NCBI GenBank assembly: GCA_965248855.1
Contig: CBDFKQ010000011.1
Location: forward strand, 248,001 to 312,000
DNA from: CBDFKQ01 sp965248855
GTDB taxonomy: Bacteria; Bacteroidota; Bacteroidia; Cytophagales; 172606-1
Reading direction: 5' to 3'
Length of the DNA stretch: 64,000 nucleotides
Below the pieces are notes generated by a model. It worked only from the letters and a program-made list of their open reading frames with translations, ran no database searches and was not told the DNA's origin. This document shows, piece after piece, positions 32,191 to 41,616 of the stretch. The position numbers and the translations under genes were made by a program. Within the stretch, counting starts at the first letter, position 1; each line of letters opens with the position of its first letter.

Positions 32191-32365
32191 TTAGTTTCTT
32201 ATGAATAAGCGGTACTAATTACGCATTTCAATACGATGAAATGAATCTAAAGATAAATTTTTATTTCAAAATTTCCATCATCTTAAGGATTGGACACAGA
32301 ATAGCCAATCTCAATGGCCCTACACGTTTTAAATTAAGAATTCAAATTATTTAAAAATCTCAAAT

Positions 32366-32396
32366 TTTCCCTTTAATTTATATTTTTTTACCTTCG
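32366..32396 (+). promoter_or_regulatory. Probable promoter of maeB
   Basis: TTTC at 32366-32369 and TACCTTCG at 32389-32396 are 19 bases apart, a near match to TTTG-N19-TAnnTTTG. They lie 83 bases before the malic-enzyme start. The upstream 32191-32365 shows no other feature. Confidence 0.4.
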
Positions 32397-32478
32397 CCAA
32401 ATAATTAATTGAAAGAAAAGAGATGATTTATCTGCAAATCTTTCTACTCTTGTCTTTCTTCGTTTACCAATACCATAC

Positions 32479-34752
32479 ATGAACAAAAAAATAAGGAAAC
32501 AAGATGCCCTTGATTATCATTCAAAAGGTCGCCCCGGAAAAATAGAAGTTGTTCCTACCAAAGAAACTGAAACCCAAAGAGATTTATCTTTAGCATACTC
32601 ACCCGGTGTAGCAGAGCCTTGCCTGGAGATAGCAAAAAATAAAGAAGACGTTTATAAATATACTGCAAAAGGAAATTTAGTTGCGGTAATCACAAACGGC
32701 ACTGCAGTATTGGGTCTGGGTGATATTGGACCCGAAGCCAGTAAACCTGTGATGGAAGGTAAAGGTTTGCTTTTTAAAATTTATGCTGATATAGATGTTT
32801 TTGATATTGAACTTGACACAAAAGATATAAATGAATTTGTAAGAACAGTAAAAATCCTTGAACCCACTTTTGGTGCAGTAAATCTGGAAGATATTAAAGC
32901 CCCTGAATGTTTTGAAATAGAAGAAAGGTTGAGGAAAGAATTAAATATTCCTGTAATGCATGATGACCAGCATGGTACTGCTATTATATCGGGTGCTGCA
33001 TTACTCAATGCACTTGAACTGGTTGAAAAAAACATCAGTGAAGTTAAGTTTGCCATTTCCGGTGCCGGTGCTGCTGCTTTATCATGCGCGAAAATGTATT
33101 TGTACCTCGGAGCGAAACTGGAAAACATGCTCATGTTCGATGTGAACGGATTAATTTCTAAAAAGCGAACAGATTTAAATAAATATGTTGAAATGTTTGC
33201 AACAGAGAATGAAAAGATTCATTCGCTGGCAGATGCCATGAAAGGTGCCGATGTTTTTTTAGGATTATCAGTTGGTGGAGTTGTAAATAAGGACATGATA
33301 AGATCGATGGCTGCCAATCCAATAGTTTTTGCCATGGCTAATCCTAATCCTGAAATAAGTTATGAAGATGCAGTGGAAGTTAGAAAAGATATTATTATGG
33401 CAACCGGAAGGTCTGATTATCCAAATCAGGTAAATAATGTATTGGGTTTTCCATATATTTTTCGTGGTGCTTTGGATGTAAGGGCTACTGAAATTACTGA
33501 AGAAATGAAGATTGCGGCAACAAGGGCTTTGGCTGATCTTGCAAAAAAACCGGTTCCGGATATTGTAAACATGGCTTATGGAGTGGTAAATTTAGTTTTT
33601 GGAAGGAATTATATCATTCCAAAACCAATGGACCCTCGCCTAATAACTACAGTAGCAGTTGCTGTTGCCAAAGCTGCAATGGATTGTGGAATTGCAACGC
33701 ACTATATAAATGATTGGGAGGAATATAAACAAAATCTTGCTAAAAGATTAGGTTTGGATAACCAACTTTCTAGAGTAATCATCAGTAAAGCACGCCAAAA
33801 CCCAAAGAAAGTTGTGTTTGTGGATGCAGAAAATCTTACTGTATTAAAAGCAGTTCAACAGGTTAAGGATGAAGGAATTGCTATACCCATTTTATTGGGT
33901 GAAGAAAAAAAAATACGTAAAATTATTACAGAAAGTGGTTTAGAGCTTGATGAAATAACAATTATCGATCCTCGTGCTCCAAAAATGATTAATAAAGTTC
34001 AGGAGTTTGCCGATATGATTTTCGAGAAACGAAAACGAAAAGGAGTAAATCGTACAGAAGCTAATAAAATAATGTTTTATAGAAATTATTTTGGAGCAAT
34101 GATGGTGGAATCGGGTGAAGCCGATGCGTTAATTTCAGGATTAACAAGAAGCTATCCCGAAACTTTACGCCCTGCATTACAAATCATTGGTCGGCAAAAT
34201 GGAGTAAAGAAAGTAGCAGGGATGTATATTTTACTTACCAAAAAAGGCCCTTTATTTTTTTCTGATACTACAGTAAATGTAAACCCTACTGTTGATGAAA
34301 TTGTTGAGATTACAGAACTGACAGTTGCAGGAATTGAACAATTCAATATCAAACCACGCATTGCCCTTGTTACCTATTCAAACTTTGGGAGTGCAGATGG
34401 CGATGATGCCATAAAAATGCGTAATGCTACAAGATTATTACAAATCAAACATCCTGATTGGATAATTGAAGGCGAAATGCAAGCCCATCTTGCTTTTAAT
34501 ACAGAATTGGCAAAAGAAAATTATCCGTTTTCTGCCTTTGGTGAGGAAGGTGCAAATACTTTAATTTTCCCAAATCTATCCGCCTCAAATATTTCTTATA
34601 ATATTTTAAAAGAAACTGCCGAAATGGAATACATCGGTCCTATACTGTTAGGTTTACGAAAGCCTGTGCACGTTTTACAATTAGGAAGTACGGTAAGGGA
34701 AATTGTAAATATGGTTGCGATTGCGGTGGTTGAAGCGCAGGAGAAAGTATAA
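32479..34752 (+). CDS. maeB: NADP-dependent malic enzyme fused to phosphotransacetylase-like domain
   Basis: The 757-residue cytoplasmic enzyme converts malate to pyruvate and CO2 with NADP reduction. The malic domain (1-420) shows SLAYSPGVAEPCLEI, the NGTAVLGLGDIGP motif, and PVMHDDQHGTAIISGAAL with the metal-binding DD. The NAD(P)-binding fold contains ISGAGAAALSCAK. The C-terminal third (about 430-757) is the phosphotransacetylase-like regulatory domain typical of MaeB (LLGEEKKIRKII and ADALISGLTRSYPETLRPALQI). Length matches the family. Product identity is very secure. Confidence 0.95.
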   Translation: MNKKIRKQDALDYHSKGRPGKIEVVPTKETETQRDLSLAYSPGVAEPCLEIAKNKEDVYKYTAKGNLVAVITNGTAVLGLGDIGPEASKPVMEGKGLLFKIYADIDVFDIELDTKDINEFVRTVKILEPTFGAVNLEDIKAPECFEIEERLRKELNIPVMHDDQHGTAIISGAALLNALELVEKNISEVKFAISGAGAAALSCAKMYLYLGAKLENMLMFDVNGLISKKRTDLNKYVEMFATENEKIHSLADAMKGADVFLGLSVGGVVNKDMIRSMAANPIVFAMANPNPEISYEDAVEVRKDIIMATGRSDYPNQVNNVLGFPYIFRGALDVRATEITEEMKIAATRALADLAKKPVPDIVNMAYGVVNLVFGRNYIIPKPMDPRLITTVAVAVAKAAMDCGIATHYINDWEEYKQNLAKRLGLDNQLSRVIISKARQNPKKVVFVDAENLTVLKAVQQVKDEGIAIPILLGEEKKIRKIITESGLELDEITIIDPRAPKMINKVQEFADMIFEKRKRKGVNRTEANKIMFYRNYFGAMMVESGEADALISGLTRSYPETLRPALQIIGRQNGVKKVAGMYILLTKKGPLFFSDTTVNVNPTVDEIVEITELTVAGIEQFNIKPRIALVTYSNFGSADGDDAIKMRNATRLLQIKHPDWIIEGEMQAHLAFNTELAKENYPFSAFGEEGANTLIFPNLSASNISYNILKETAEMEYIGPILLGLRKPVHVLQLGSTVREIVNMVAIAVVEAQEKV

Positions 34753-34825
34753 GTTTAGAATAATTAAAATACCTAAACTGATTTAAAATATGGAATATTA
34801 TTTTAGAATTATATTCAGTATTATT

Positions 34826-35120
34826 CTGCCGTGTCAGGTGTTTTCACCTGACACAAAAAATTTTCCCCTTTCTTTATAATGGGTAATTAATTCAAAATTA
34901 TCTTCATTTAAGATATATGACCTTGCACTTGAGTAGTAATAATCCTCCGGTGAACTTGCCAATTCCCATTTTCTGCCGTGTCAGGTGTTTTCACCTGACA
35001 CAAAAAATTTCCCCCCTTCTTTATAATGGGTAATTAATTCAAAATTATCTTCATTTAGATATAAGACCTTGCACTTGAGTAGTAATAATCCTCCGGTGAA
35101 CTTGCCAATTCCCATTTTTT
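34826..35120. repeat. 147-base tandem duplication carrying REP hairpins
   Basis: A unit of 147 bases is present twice in tandem (about 34826-34972 and 34973-35120) with few differences. Each unit starts with the REP palindrome GTGTCAGGTG-TTTT-CACCTGACAC (34831-34854 and 34978-35001), preceded by CTGCC. The rest of the unit corresponds to the 3' end of the decayed RAYT transposase gene, so the duplication copied the transposase tail with its flanking REP. Confidence 0.8.
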
Positions 35121-35524
35121 TTGAATAGGATTGTTATGTATGTAATCCAACTTTTGTAAAAATACTTTTTCTGATCAAAGTGGAATTGATAATGGTCTGT
35201 GTTCCCATATTTGATATTACCTGTCTTTTAAATTTACCTTAAAATGTTCAAGCACCTTCGGGTGGTTTTTTTGTAAATCAAATTTCATTTGTTGAGATGT
35301 GAATTTTAAAAAATCCCTTTGAAGATTCGAAGGGTGATTGCCTGGCTGCATCTGCCATATTATATGAATATGGTTTGGAATACAAAGCCGTATACCCATA
35401 TATGTTTACTTAATACTAAAAACATTAGGCTATCAATTATTATATCTTTGTATTTATCTTTTGCAAGTAATTTTTTCCATTCAAGTATGGTGGCAGTAAA
35501 AAATTGTGGGTATTCTTCAACCAT
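35000..35524 (-). pseudogene. Decayed REP-associated (RAYT, Y1/IS200-like) transposase
   Basis: Reading leftward from 35524, the pieces of a RAYT transposase are clear but broken. MVEEYPQFFTATILEWKKLL and KYKDIIIDSL come first. A frameshift near 35380 precedes IPNHIHIIWQMQPG, which carries the HUH motif, and SNLQRDFLKFTSQQMKF. Stop codons then interrupt before YQIWEHRPLSI and before QKLDYIHNNPI. RAYTs use HUH/Y1 chemistry to mobilise REP hairpins. The REP palindromes on both sides of this gene are its likely substrates. The stops and frameshift make it non-functional. Confidence 0.8.
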
Positions 35525-35553
35525 AAAAAGTAGTTGTTAAAATAATTAAAAAA

Positions 35554-35583
35554 TGTACAAGATGAAAACACCTGACAAGGCAA
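35554..35583. repeat. Degenerate REP copy
   Basis: TGTACAAGATGAAAACACCTGACAAGGCA retains the GATG-AAAA-CACCTGACA core of the REP palindrome, in inverted orientation to the copies at 34831 and 34978. It lies 30 bases outside the 5' end of the transposase relic. Confidence 0.55.
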
Positions 35584-35717
35584 AAAGAAAAACAATCACA
35601 AAAGTAAAAATGTAAATCAATTTTAGGATTATATTTATAGTGTAAATCAATAACAGTATTATCAATTAATATGTAAACTTTTTTAGGACGAGACAAAGTT
35701 GTTAAATAATTTAAAAT

Positions 35718-35745
35718 GTGTCAGGTGATAACACCCGACACGGCA
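35718..35745. repeat. Inverted REP copy
   Basis: GTGTCAGGTG-ATAA-CACCCGACAC followed by GGCA is a nearly perfect REP palindrome. The GGCA on its right marks inverted orientation relative to the CTGCC-led copies on the left, so the transposase relic is bracketed by opposed REPs. Confidence 0.65.
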
Positions 35746-35807
35746 AAAAAAGGAAATTATAGAATCGAGAAATAAAGAATTAAAATAACCCACAGAAACT
35801 AATTGTG

Positions 35808-35843
35808 TATAAACAAATTGTAAACATTCACAATTTGTTTATA
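35808..35843. promoter_or_regulatory. Inverted repeat before a small gene
   Basis: Perfect 14-base arms (TATAAACAAATTGT and its complement) flank an eight-base loop and end 10 bases before the ATG at 35854. It is a candidate operator or leader hairpin of that gene. Confidence 0.5.
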
Positions 35844-35853
35844 ACTAAAACTT

Positions 35854-36279
35854 ATGGATCCACAAGAAATTTTAGAAATCAAATTAGTAGGTAAATTTAT
35901 AACTAGATTTAGTATCGGAGATACTTGGGATATGTACTTCAATGATTGTTTTCTTGTTGCACAAAATATTATTTTTTCTGATGAAGATTTTCTAAGTAAA
36001 TTAATTTTCGAAAATTTTCAATCTTCAAACTTTTCAACTGATAAAGAACACATAAGCAAAGTAGCTCTCTTGACTATTAATATGAGAGAAACGGTCATTG
36101 GGGTCAAGATTGATGAATTATGCAATTTGAAAGTTGAGTTTGAAAATGGCAATAAAATGCTGATTCCAACAAATAATGATATTGTCGATTGGCAATGGTG
36201 TATTAATGAAACAGGTAAAGATCCTTATCTAGATTATGATATTGCTTGTTTCCGGGAAGGCGAAATAGAAATTAAATAA
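35854..36279 (+). CDS. Small soluble protein of unknown function
   Basis: This 141-residue cytoplasmic protein begins MDPQEILEIKLVGKFI. It has a mostly beta pattern with a conserved-looking end, TNNDIVDWQWCINETGKDPY then DIACFREGEIEI. Small proteins of this style (acidic, beta, DWQW-type motif) are common among hypothetical and immunity-like genes near mobile relics. It lies alone next to the REP/RAYT relic with an inverted repeat before it. No firm family call. Confidence 0.6.
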   Translation: MDPQEILEIKLVGKFITRFSIGDTWDMYFNDCFLVAQNIIFSDEDFLSKLIFENFQSSNFSTDKEHISKVALLTINMRETVIGVKIDELCNLKVEFENGNKMLIPTNNDIVDWQWCINETGKDPYLDYDIACFREGEIEIK

Positions 36280-36395
36280 AAAGAACAGTCGTTGAATTCC
36301 CCGCTTGACGTGATCAGACACTTCGCCCAACACTATAAATCAAATTTTATGTTCTAATATAAAAAAGAAGAATTAAAATCTCCTACAGGAACAGA

Positions 36396-36429
36396 TTTTG
36401 ATAATTTAATTTTTTAAAAATTATCAAAA
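36396..36429. promoter_or_regulatory. Inverted repeat immediately before the DUF72 gene
   Basis: Twelve-base arms (TTTTGATAATTT and AAATTATCAAAA) flank a ten-base loop. A further ATTATCAAA half copy runs into the start codon at 36438. This could be an operator or a start-masking hairpin. Confidence 0.45.
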
Positions 36430-36437
36430 TTATCAAA

Positions 36438-37160
36438 ATGAATAAATTCATAGGCTGTTCCGGTTATTATTATAATGAGTGGAAAGGGATTTTTTATCCG
36501 GAAGATATTTTTAAGAAAAACTGGTTGAATTATTATTGTTCACAGTTTAATACACTCGAAATTAATAATACATTCTATAATTTCCCTACCCTTAAAAAAT
36601 TTCAGGATTGGTATAAAATTACTCCCGATAATTATCAACTTACCATTAAGGCGCCAAGGATCATAACTCATTACAGAAAATTTAATAATGTTGAAGAATT
36701 AATCCTGCAATTTTACGATATGACCTTACAAGGCCTGCAGGAAAAATTGGCTTGTATTCTTTTTCAACTTCCCCCAAGTTATTCTTATCAGCCGGAGAGA
36801 TTGGATAAAATAATTTCATTGATGGATAAATCTGTCAGGAATATTTTAGAATTCAGGCACCCGACTTGGTGGTGCAGTGAGGTTTATGAAAAATTAAAAA
36901 CAAATGATCTTTATTTTTGTTCTATAAGCCATCCGACATTACCGGCAGACCTGATAGATAGTGGTAAAAATTTATACATTCGCTTTCATGGGGTACCATT
37001 ATTATATGGTTCGGAATACTCTGAAGCAGAAATGATGCAATGGGCCGATAAAATAAAAAATTGTTCGAGTGCCGAAAATTGCTATATTTATTTTAATAAT
37101 ACCATGAATGGCCATGCAATAAGTAATGCTAAAAATATAAGAAAAAACCTTGAGGAATAG
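36438..37160 (+). CDS. DUF72 (YecE-like) family protein
   Basis: The 240-residue cytoplasmic protein has the DUF72 TIM-barrel signature. It starts with IGCSGYYYNEWKGIFYPED. The middle shows NTLEINNTFYNFPT and FQLPPSYSY, then FRHPTWW. The end carries YIRFHGVP and YIYFNNTMNGHAISNA. Length fits the family (about 230-250). Biochemical function is unknown. A 12-base inverted repeat lies directly in front, and the downstream SpoIIAA-like gene is 19 bases away, so the two may be co-transcribed. Confidence 0.85.
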   Translation: MNKFIGCSGYYYNEWKGIFYPEDIFKKNWLNYYCSQFNTLEINNTFYNFPTLKKFQDWYKITPDNYQLTIKAPRIITHYRKFNNVEELILQFYDMTLQGLQEKLACILFQLPPSYSYQPERLDKIISLMDKSVRNILEFRHPTWWCSEVYEKLKTNDLYFCSISHPTLPADLIDSGKNLYIRFHGVPLLYGSEYSEAEMMQWADKIKNCSSAENCYIYFNNTMNGHAISNAKNIRKNLEE

Positions 37161-37179
37161 TTTTTGATGGCAATATTTT

Positions 37180-37587
37180 ATGAGAGAAAGTCAAATAGGT
37201 TATGAATTGATTTACGAAAAGTCGCATATACAAATATGCTGGCATGAAGGTACCAAAACCATGAGGTTTTTTGTAACTGCCCCATATACGCTTAATGAAG
37301 CGATTGAAACAAATATCGAATTTGGAAAGTATTTAGTTGAAAAAAAAGCTTGCAATCTTATATTTCATATCCCTTACCCATTACAAATTCCTAAAGAAAT
37401 AATTGATTTTACTGTTAACCATTCCATTCCACATTTAAATAATTGTGGAATAAAATATGTAGCCTTTATCTATTATAAAGGTGGAGAAGAATTGCCGATA
37501 TCAATTAAAACGGAAGAAAATTCATACAAAATAGCAAGTTTTGACAATGAATACGATGCTTTAAATTGGTTTAAGCAAGAGGCATAA
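37180..37587 (+). CDS. SpoIIAA/STAS-like small protein
   Basis: The 135-residue soluble protein has the alternating beta/alpha order of SpoIIAA-like (STAS-type) domains of this phylum. MRFFVTAPYTLNEAIETN leads to KKACNLIFHIPYPLQIP, then IKYVAFIYY and the typical closing FDNEYDALNWFKQ. These proteins usually act as small cytoplasmic regulators of unknown targets. It follows the DUF72 gene closely. The domain call is by pattern. Confidence 0.6.
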   Translation: MRESQIGYELIYEKSHIQICWHEGTKTMRFFVTAPYTLNEAIETNIEFGKYLVEKKACNLIFHIPYPLQIPKEIIDFTVNHSIPHLNNCGIKYVAFIYYKGGEELPISIKTEENSYKIASFDNEYDALNWFKQEA

Positions 37588-37627
37588 GAAAAAATTTGCA
37601 ATTTATTTACATATCCTTTTAACCCGC

Positions 37628-38425
37628 TCATTTAATAAAATTTAGAACTGTTTTATTAAATAATGCCTGGTTTTCTACAACTATAAAGTGGGTTTCATTT
37701 GGGAAAATAAAAAGCGTACTGTTTTTGATATTTTTTGCAATTTCTCTTGTATGCCGCTCTTTTATTATATCTTTTTCTCCGGCCATTATCAAAACAGGTA
37801 AATTAATATTTTTTAATTCCTCAAAGGAATGTTTTGGTTCTGTGAGAAACATTTCAATCATTTTCTTTTTAAAAACATCATTAACTTTTGTAGCATTTTG
37901 TAATTTTTTTTGTTGAGCTTCCCACTCTTTTAACATGGATGGTTGTATCGCATCATCTCCACTAAATAAATTTGCTCCTGTAAAACATACCTTCTTTAAT
38001 CTTTCCGGATGTTTTAAAGCTAAAAGCAAGGCAGTATTTCCTCCATCGCTCCAACCGACAATATTTACATTATTAAGTTTTAAAAGGATTAAAATTTTAT
38101 TTACATCTTCTGCAAACAAATCGTAAGATAAATGTTGAGAAGTATCATTTCCGGATTTTCCATGACCTCGGGTGTCGATCAATATGACTTTAAATTGTTT
38201 AGAAAACGCAGGTATTTGATTTTTAAATACTTTAATTGATTGAAAACCACCATGGAGCAAAATCAATGGCTCACCATTTCCATATGTTTCGTAGTAAAAT
38301 GTATTTCCATTGGCTTCTATAAAATTTCCCACTTTCGGATTATTACCATATGGTATTACTTGACATGATAAAGCATGAATAGAGATAATTAATAGTGGTA
38401 AAATAATTTTTTTAATAAAAAGCAT
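37628..38425 (-). CDS. Secreted alpha/beta hydrolase
   Basis: The start is taken at 38425, where a signal peptide begins (MLFIKKIILPLLIISIHALSC); an in-frame ATG at 38464 adds 13 unlikely residues. The 265-residue product has the oxyanion HG motif (LILLHGGF), the nucleophile elbow (VNIVGWSDGGN, Ser in GWSDG) and a late FPNETHF His. It belongs to the broad alpha/beta hydrolase fold, close to BioH/haloperoxidase-like members. The cysteine at the end of the signal could make it a lipoprotein. Substrate unknown. Confidence 0.8.
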   Translation of the reverse strand: MLFIKKIILPLLIISIHALSCQVIPYGNNPKVGNFIEANGNTFYYETYGNGEPLILLHGGFQSIKVFKNQIPAFSKQFKVILIDTRGHGKSGNDTSQHLSYDLFAEDVNKILILLKLNNVNIVGWSDGGNTALLLALKHPERLKKVCFTGANLFSGDDAIQPSMLKEWEAQQKKLQNATKVNDVFKKKMIEMFLTEPKHSFEELKNINLPVLIMAGEKDIIKERHTREIAKNIKNSTLFIFPNETHFIVVENQALFNKTVLNFIK

Positions 38426-38532
38426 CCTAAAATTGATTGATAAATAAGCTTGGAATAAAACCAATTAAATTAATATGCGTAATATAGCATTCATGTATTA
38501 ACAATTAATTTCTTTTCTTTTTATTCTGTAAC

Positions 38533-39288
38533 ATGCAAAAATTATTTTTTTCTATCCTCATCACCCTTTTTACTTTTAGTACATTATCGGCACAGGTTAA
38601 AAATAATAAATATAAAAAAAGTAAGACAAAAGAACCTGCTACCGGAATATTAAATAGTACTTTGGAACATGCAAGTAGGTCAACCTTGCCGGAAAAAGAA
38701 ATTTCGAGCGGATTAAAAGAAGCTTTAATAATTGGTGCAAAAAATGCAGCAGCACAGCTAAATAAAACAGATGGTTTTTACAGCAATCCATTAATAAAAA
38801 TACCTTTCCCTGAAAATGCTAAAAAAGTAGCTGCAGAATTGAGGCAATTAGGTTTTGGCAGCAAAGTAGACCAATTTGAGTTGTCGTTAAATCGTGCGGC
38901 TGAAGGCGCCTCAATAGAGGCAACACCTATTTTTATTAATGCAATAACTTCAATGGGGATAATTGATGCTAAAAATATTCTTATTGAGTCAAATAATGCC
39001 GCTACAGTTTACCTTCAAAATAAAACTTCCACTCAACTATCAAGTGCTTTTGCACCTCATATAAAATCTGCATTAGATTCTGCCTCAGCCACTAAACTTT
39101 GGACGGAAATAACCGAAATTTATAATAAAATCCCTTTTGTAAACAAAGTGGATTCTGATTTGACAAAATATACTACCGATAAAGCTCTTGCAGGTTTATT
39201 TACTGTTGTTGCAGAAGAAGAGAAAAAAATAAGAGATAAGCCGGCTGCAAGGGTTACTGATATTCTTAAAAAAGTTTTTGCCAAATAA
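38533..39288 (+). CDS. DUF4197 periplasmic protein
   Basis: The 251-residue protein has a signal peptide (about 1-20, ending TLSAQ). Its DUF4197 body has GLKEALIIGAKNAAAQLNKTDGFYSNPLIKIPFPENAKKVA at about 60-100. It continues with FELSLNRAAEGAS and closes with DKALAGLFTVVAEEEKKIR. Length is close to the family. Function is unknown, and it probably acts in the periplasm. It is divergent from the hydrolase gene, so the 38426-38532 gap must hold both promoters. Confidence 0.85.
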   Translation: MQKLFFSILITLFTFSTLSAQVKNNKYKKSKTKEPATGILNSTLEHASRSTLPEKEISSGLKEALIIGAKNAAAQLNKTDGFYSNPLIKIPFPENAKKVAAELRQLGFGSKVDQFELSLNRAAEGASIEATPIFINAITSMGIIDAKNILIESNNAATVYLQNKTSTQLSSAFAPHIKSALDSASATKLWTEITEIYNKIPFVNKVDSDLTKYTTDKALAGLFTVVAEEEKKIRDKPAARVTDILKKVFAK

Positions 39289-39341
39289 TTTAAAAAAATA
39301 AAATAATGGAAATCAAATTTATCATTATTTTATTTTCACTT

Positions 39342-40349
39342 TTATGCTTTTTGTAATTCTAAAACCTCTGATAACAATTCGAAAGATCGTTTTCTATCAT
39401 CAAAATTACCGGCCATGTTGGTAACAATAATTTCGTCAACATCAAAATAATTAGCCAGCTCATCTAATTGTTCTTTTACTTGTTCCTTTGTTCCCGAAAC
39501 CACTCTTCCACTATTATATCGAATTCTTTCCATCTCCATAGATGAAAAATTATGGTTAATTATAGATTGATAATCGCCATGCTTATCAAATTTTCCCTTT
39601 TCAAATTGAATAATTAAATAATCAACATATTTTCTCATTTCTCTTGCTTTTTCTTCCGTCTCTCCACATAATACTCCAATAGATAAAATACTTTCAGGTA
39701 TTTCAAATTGAGAAGATGGGCGAAAATTTTTCCGATACTTTTCTACAATATCGGGCTGGGCAGAACCATTAATAAACCTCGCAATAACCAAACCCATTCC
39801 AAATTTTGATGCTATTAAACTACTTTCTCCACTCGAACTTAATATCCATTGCAACGGTATTGATGTTGCTTGAGGCACCGCAAGTAAAGCTCCTTGAGAT
39901 GTAGCAGCGGTATCTTCAAAGAAATGTTGTAAATGTTCAAGTTGCATAATATAACTATCTTCACTAAAAGTATTAGAAGGATTAAGCATTGATGAAGTTA
40001 TTCTATCGGTACCGGGTGCCCTTCCCATTCCAAGATCTATTCGACCCGGGAAAAGTGTTTCAAGCATTCTAAAATTTTCTGCAATTTTTAATGTACTGTG
40101 GTTGGGCAGCATTATTCCGCCTGATCCTATCCTAATATTTTTAGTTTCTGCAGCTAATTTAACCATTAATATTTCCGGTGAGGAGCCTGCAATAAAAGTT
40201 GAGTTATGATGCTCAGAGACCCAAAAGCGGTTATAATTATGTTTTTCTGCTAATTTAACCAGTTCGATAGTTTGATTGATGGCCTCACCGGCAGAACTGC
40301 CATGATGTACTAAAGATTGATCAAGAATTCCTAATTTTATTTTTCTCAT
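39342..40349 (-). CDS. LLM-class flavin-dependent oxidoreductase
   Basis: The 335-residue cytoplasmic protein belongs to the luciferase-like monooxygenase family, YhbW/MsnO8-like subgroup. Visible signatures are LGILDQS at the start, FWVSEHHNS (38-46 region), RIGSGGIMLPNHS and RIDLGMGRAPGTDR. These proteins use reduced flavin (FMNH2 or F420-like) as a TIM-barrel oxygenase. The physiological substrate is not predictable from sequence. It stands alone between two unrelated leftward and rightward units. Confidence 0.88.
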   Translation of the reverse strand: MRKIKLGILDQSLVHHGSSAGEAINQTIELVKLAEKHNYNRFWVSEHHNSTFIAGSSPEILMVKLAAETKNIRIGSGGIMLPNHSTLKIAENFRMLETLFPGRIDLGMGRAPGTDRITSSMLNPSNTFSEDSYIMQLEHLQHFFEDTAATSQGALLAVPQATSIPLQWILSSSGESSLIASKFGMGLVIARFINGSAQPDIVEKYRKNFRPSSQFEIPESILSIGVLCGETEEKAREMRKYVDYLIIQFEKGKFDKHGDYQSIINHNFSSMEMERIRYNSGRVVSGTKEQVKEQLDELANYFDVDEIIVTNMAGNFDDRKRSFELLSEVLELQKA

Positions 40350-40479
40350 TTATAAAATATGTTTTTTAATTAAATGGAAGAAATTGTTTCTATCATTTAA
40401 CCAACAACAGATATATGAAAACGAAAGTTTATTAATAGGATAAGCCTTTGCACTTGTTTATAAAAGTAAAAGCTTTTTG

Positions 40480-41616
40480 TTAGATCAATTCCCTAACTAA
40501 TTTTTCTGTAGATTCACATTGACTTATATGTGAATATATTTTAAGCGCTTCTTCACGAGCCAATTTTGTGCGAATAGAAGCATTTTCAATATATAAACCG
40601 GAAATTACTTTTCTTGCAAATATTTTTTCATTTCCGGGAGGAAATAGTAAACCTAATTTGCCATTTTCAAGTATTTCGGGGTTACTGCCTGCCTTAGTTG
40701 CAACAATAGGAACACCTGATGCCATAGCCTCGATTGTAACCATTCCAAAAGTTTCATTCGCAGAGGCCATTATAAAAATATCAATTGCTTTATAAAACAT
40801 TTCCGGCTTATCGGTAAAGCTTCTAAAATGCACCTTATCTTCCAATCCTAATTTTTTGGTGAGGGAGTGTAAAACATTAATGTATTCATCACCATCTTCA
40901 ATAGTAGGCTCTCCTACTATAAGTAATTCAATATCAGCAGAGTATTTTTTATTTATAAAATTTAAGGCATTTATAACAAAGTGATGACCTTTTAATTTAT
41001 CAATCCTTCCAATTATTCCAATAATTTTCTTTTCAGGATTAACCGAAAAAAAATTCCTGGCTTCTGTTTTTGAAATAGAATTTTGTGTAAACTTTTCAAG
41101 CTCTATACCATGAGGTATGATATGAACACGATCCGTTTTATAATTTGTTTTTTCTCCAACTTCAATAGCTAATTGTTTTAAGGGAGATATCCAGGCATCA
41201 ATACTGTTGAACCTTAAAGTATGGAGAAAATCTTTTTTGTTAATACCAATATTCATGTGTTGTTGGTAAATAACTTTCAGGTTTTTATTCCAAAAATTTT
41301 TAACAATACTTATAAGGCTTAAATCATTGTTGTTTGTAACTAAAACTACATCAACATTTTCATTTTCTATCTTTTTTGATAATCGAAAGGCACTCAAAAA
41401 ATCAAAATACTTCCAATCTTTTTGCGCATAAGTTATTTTGGTATCACCCAGTTCTGCTTTATGAGCAATAGGAGAATCTGCAACAAGAAAAAGTGTAATA
41501 TTCCAATTCCTGCTTTTTAACCATTGAGCAAACTTTATGGTATTTAACTCCAAGCCACCCATGCCCTTCGACAAGCAAAGAATACCAACATGTGGGTTTT
41601 TATCAGTTGAAACCAT
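40480..41616 (-). CDS. Family 4 glycosyltransferase
   Basis: The 378-residue protein has the GT-B layout. The N-terminal Rossmann-like domain begins HVGILCLSKGMGGLELNTIKF (acceptor side). The C-terminal domain contains IIGIIGRIDKLKGHHFVINA and the nucleotide-sugar motif SANETFGMVTIEAMASGVPIVAT (E-x7-E). It likely transfers a sugar in LPS or capsule assembly. It lies next to the Wzi/RemB-like and gmhA genes, all envelope-related. Specific substrate unknown. Confidence 0.88.
   Translation of the reverse strand: MVSTDKNPHVGILCLSKGMGGLELNTIKFAQWLKSRNWNITLFLVADSPIAHKAELGDTKITYAQKDWKYFDFLSAFRLSKKIENENVDVVLVTNNNDLSLISIVKNFWNKNLKVIYQQHMNIGINKKDFLHTLRFNSIDAWISPLKQLAIEVGEKTNYKTDRVHIIPHGIELEKFTQNSISKTEARNFFSVNPEKKIIGIIGRIDKLKGHHFVINALNFINKKYSADIELLIVGEPTIEDGDEYINVLHSLTKKLGLEDKVHFRSFTDKPEMFYKAIDIFIMASANETFGMVTIEAMASGVPIVATKAGSNPEILENGKLGLLFPPGNEKIFARKVISGLYIENASIRTKLAREEALKIYSHISQCESTEKLVRELI

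Noticed and set aside
34826..35120. A CRISPR array, because of repeated palindromic units.
   Set aside because: There are only two tandem 147-base units with the palindrome inside, no short regular spacers and no cas genes. They are REP/RAYT repeats.
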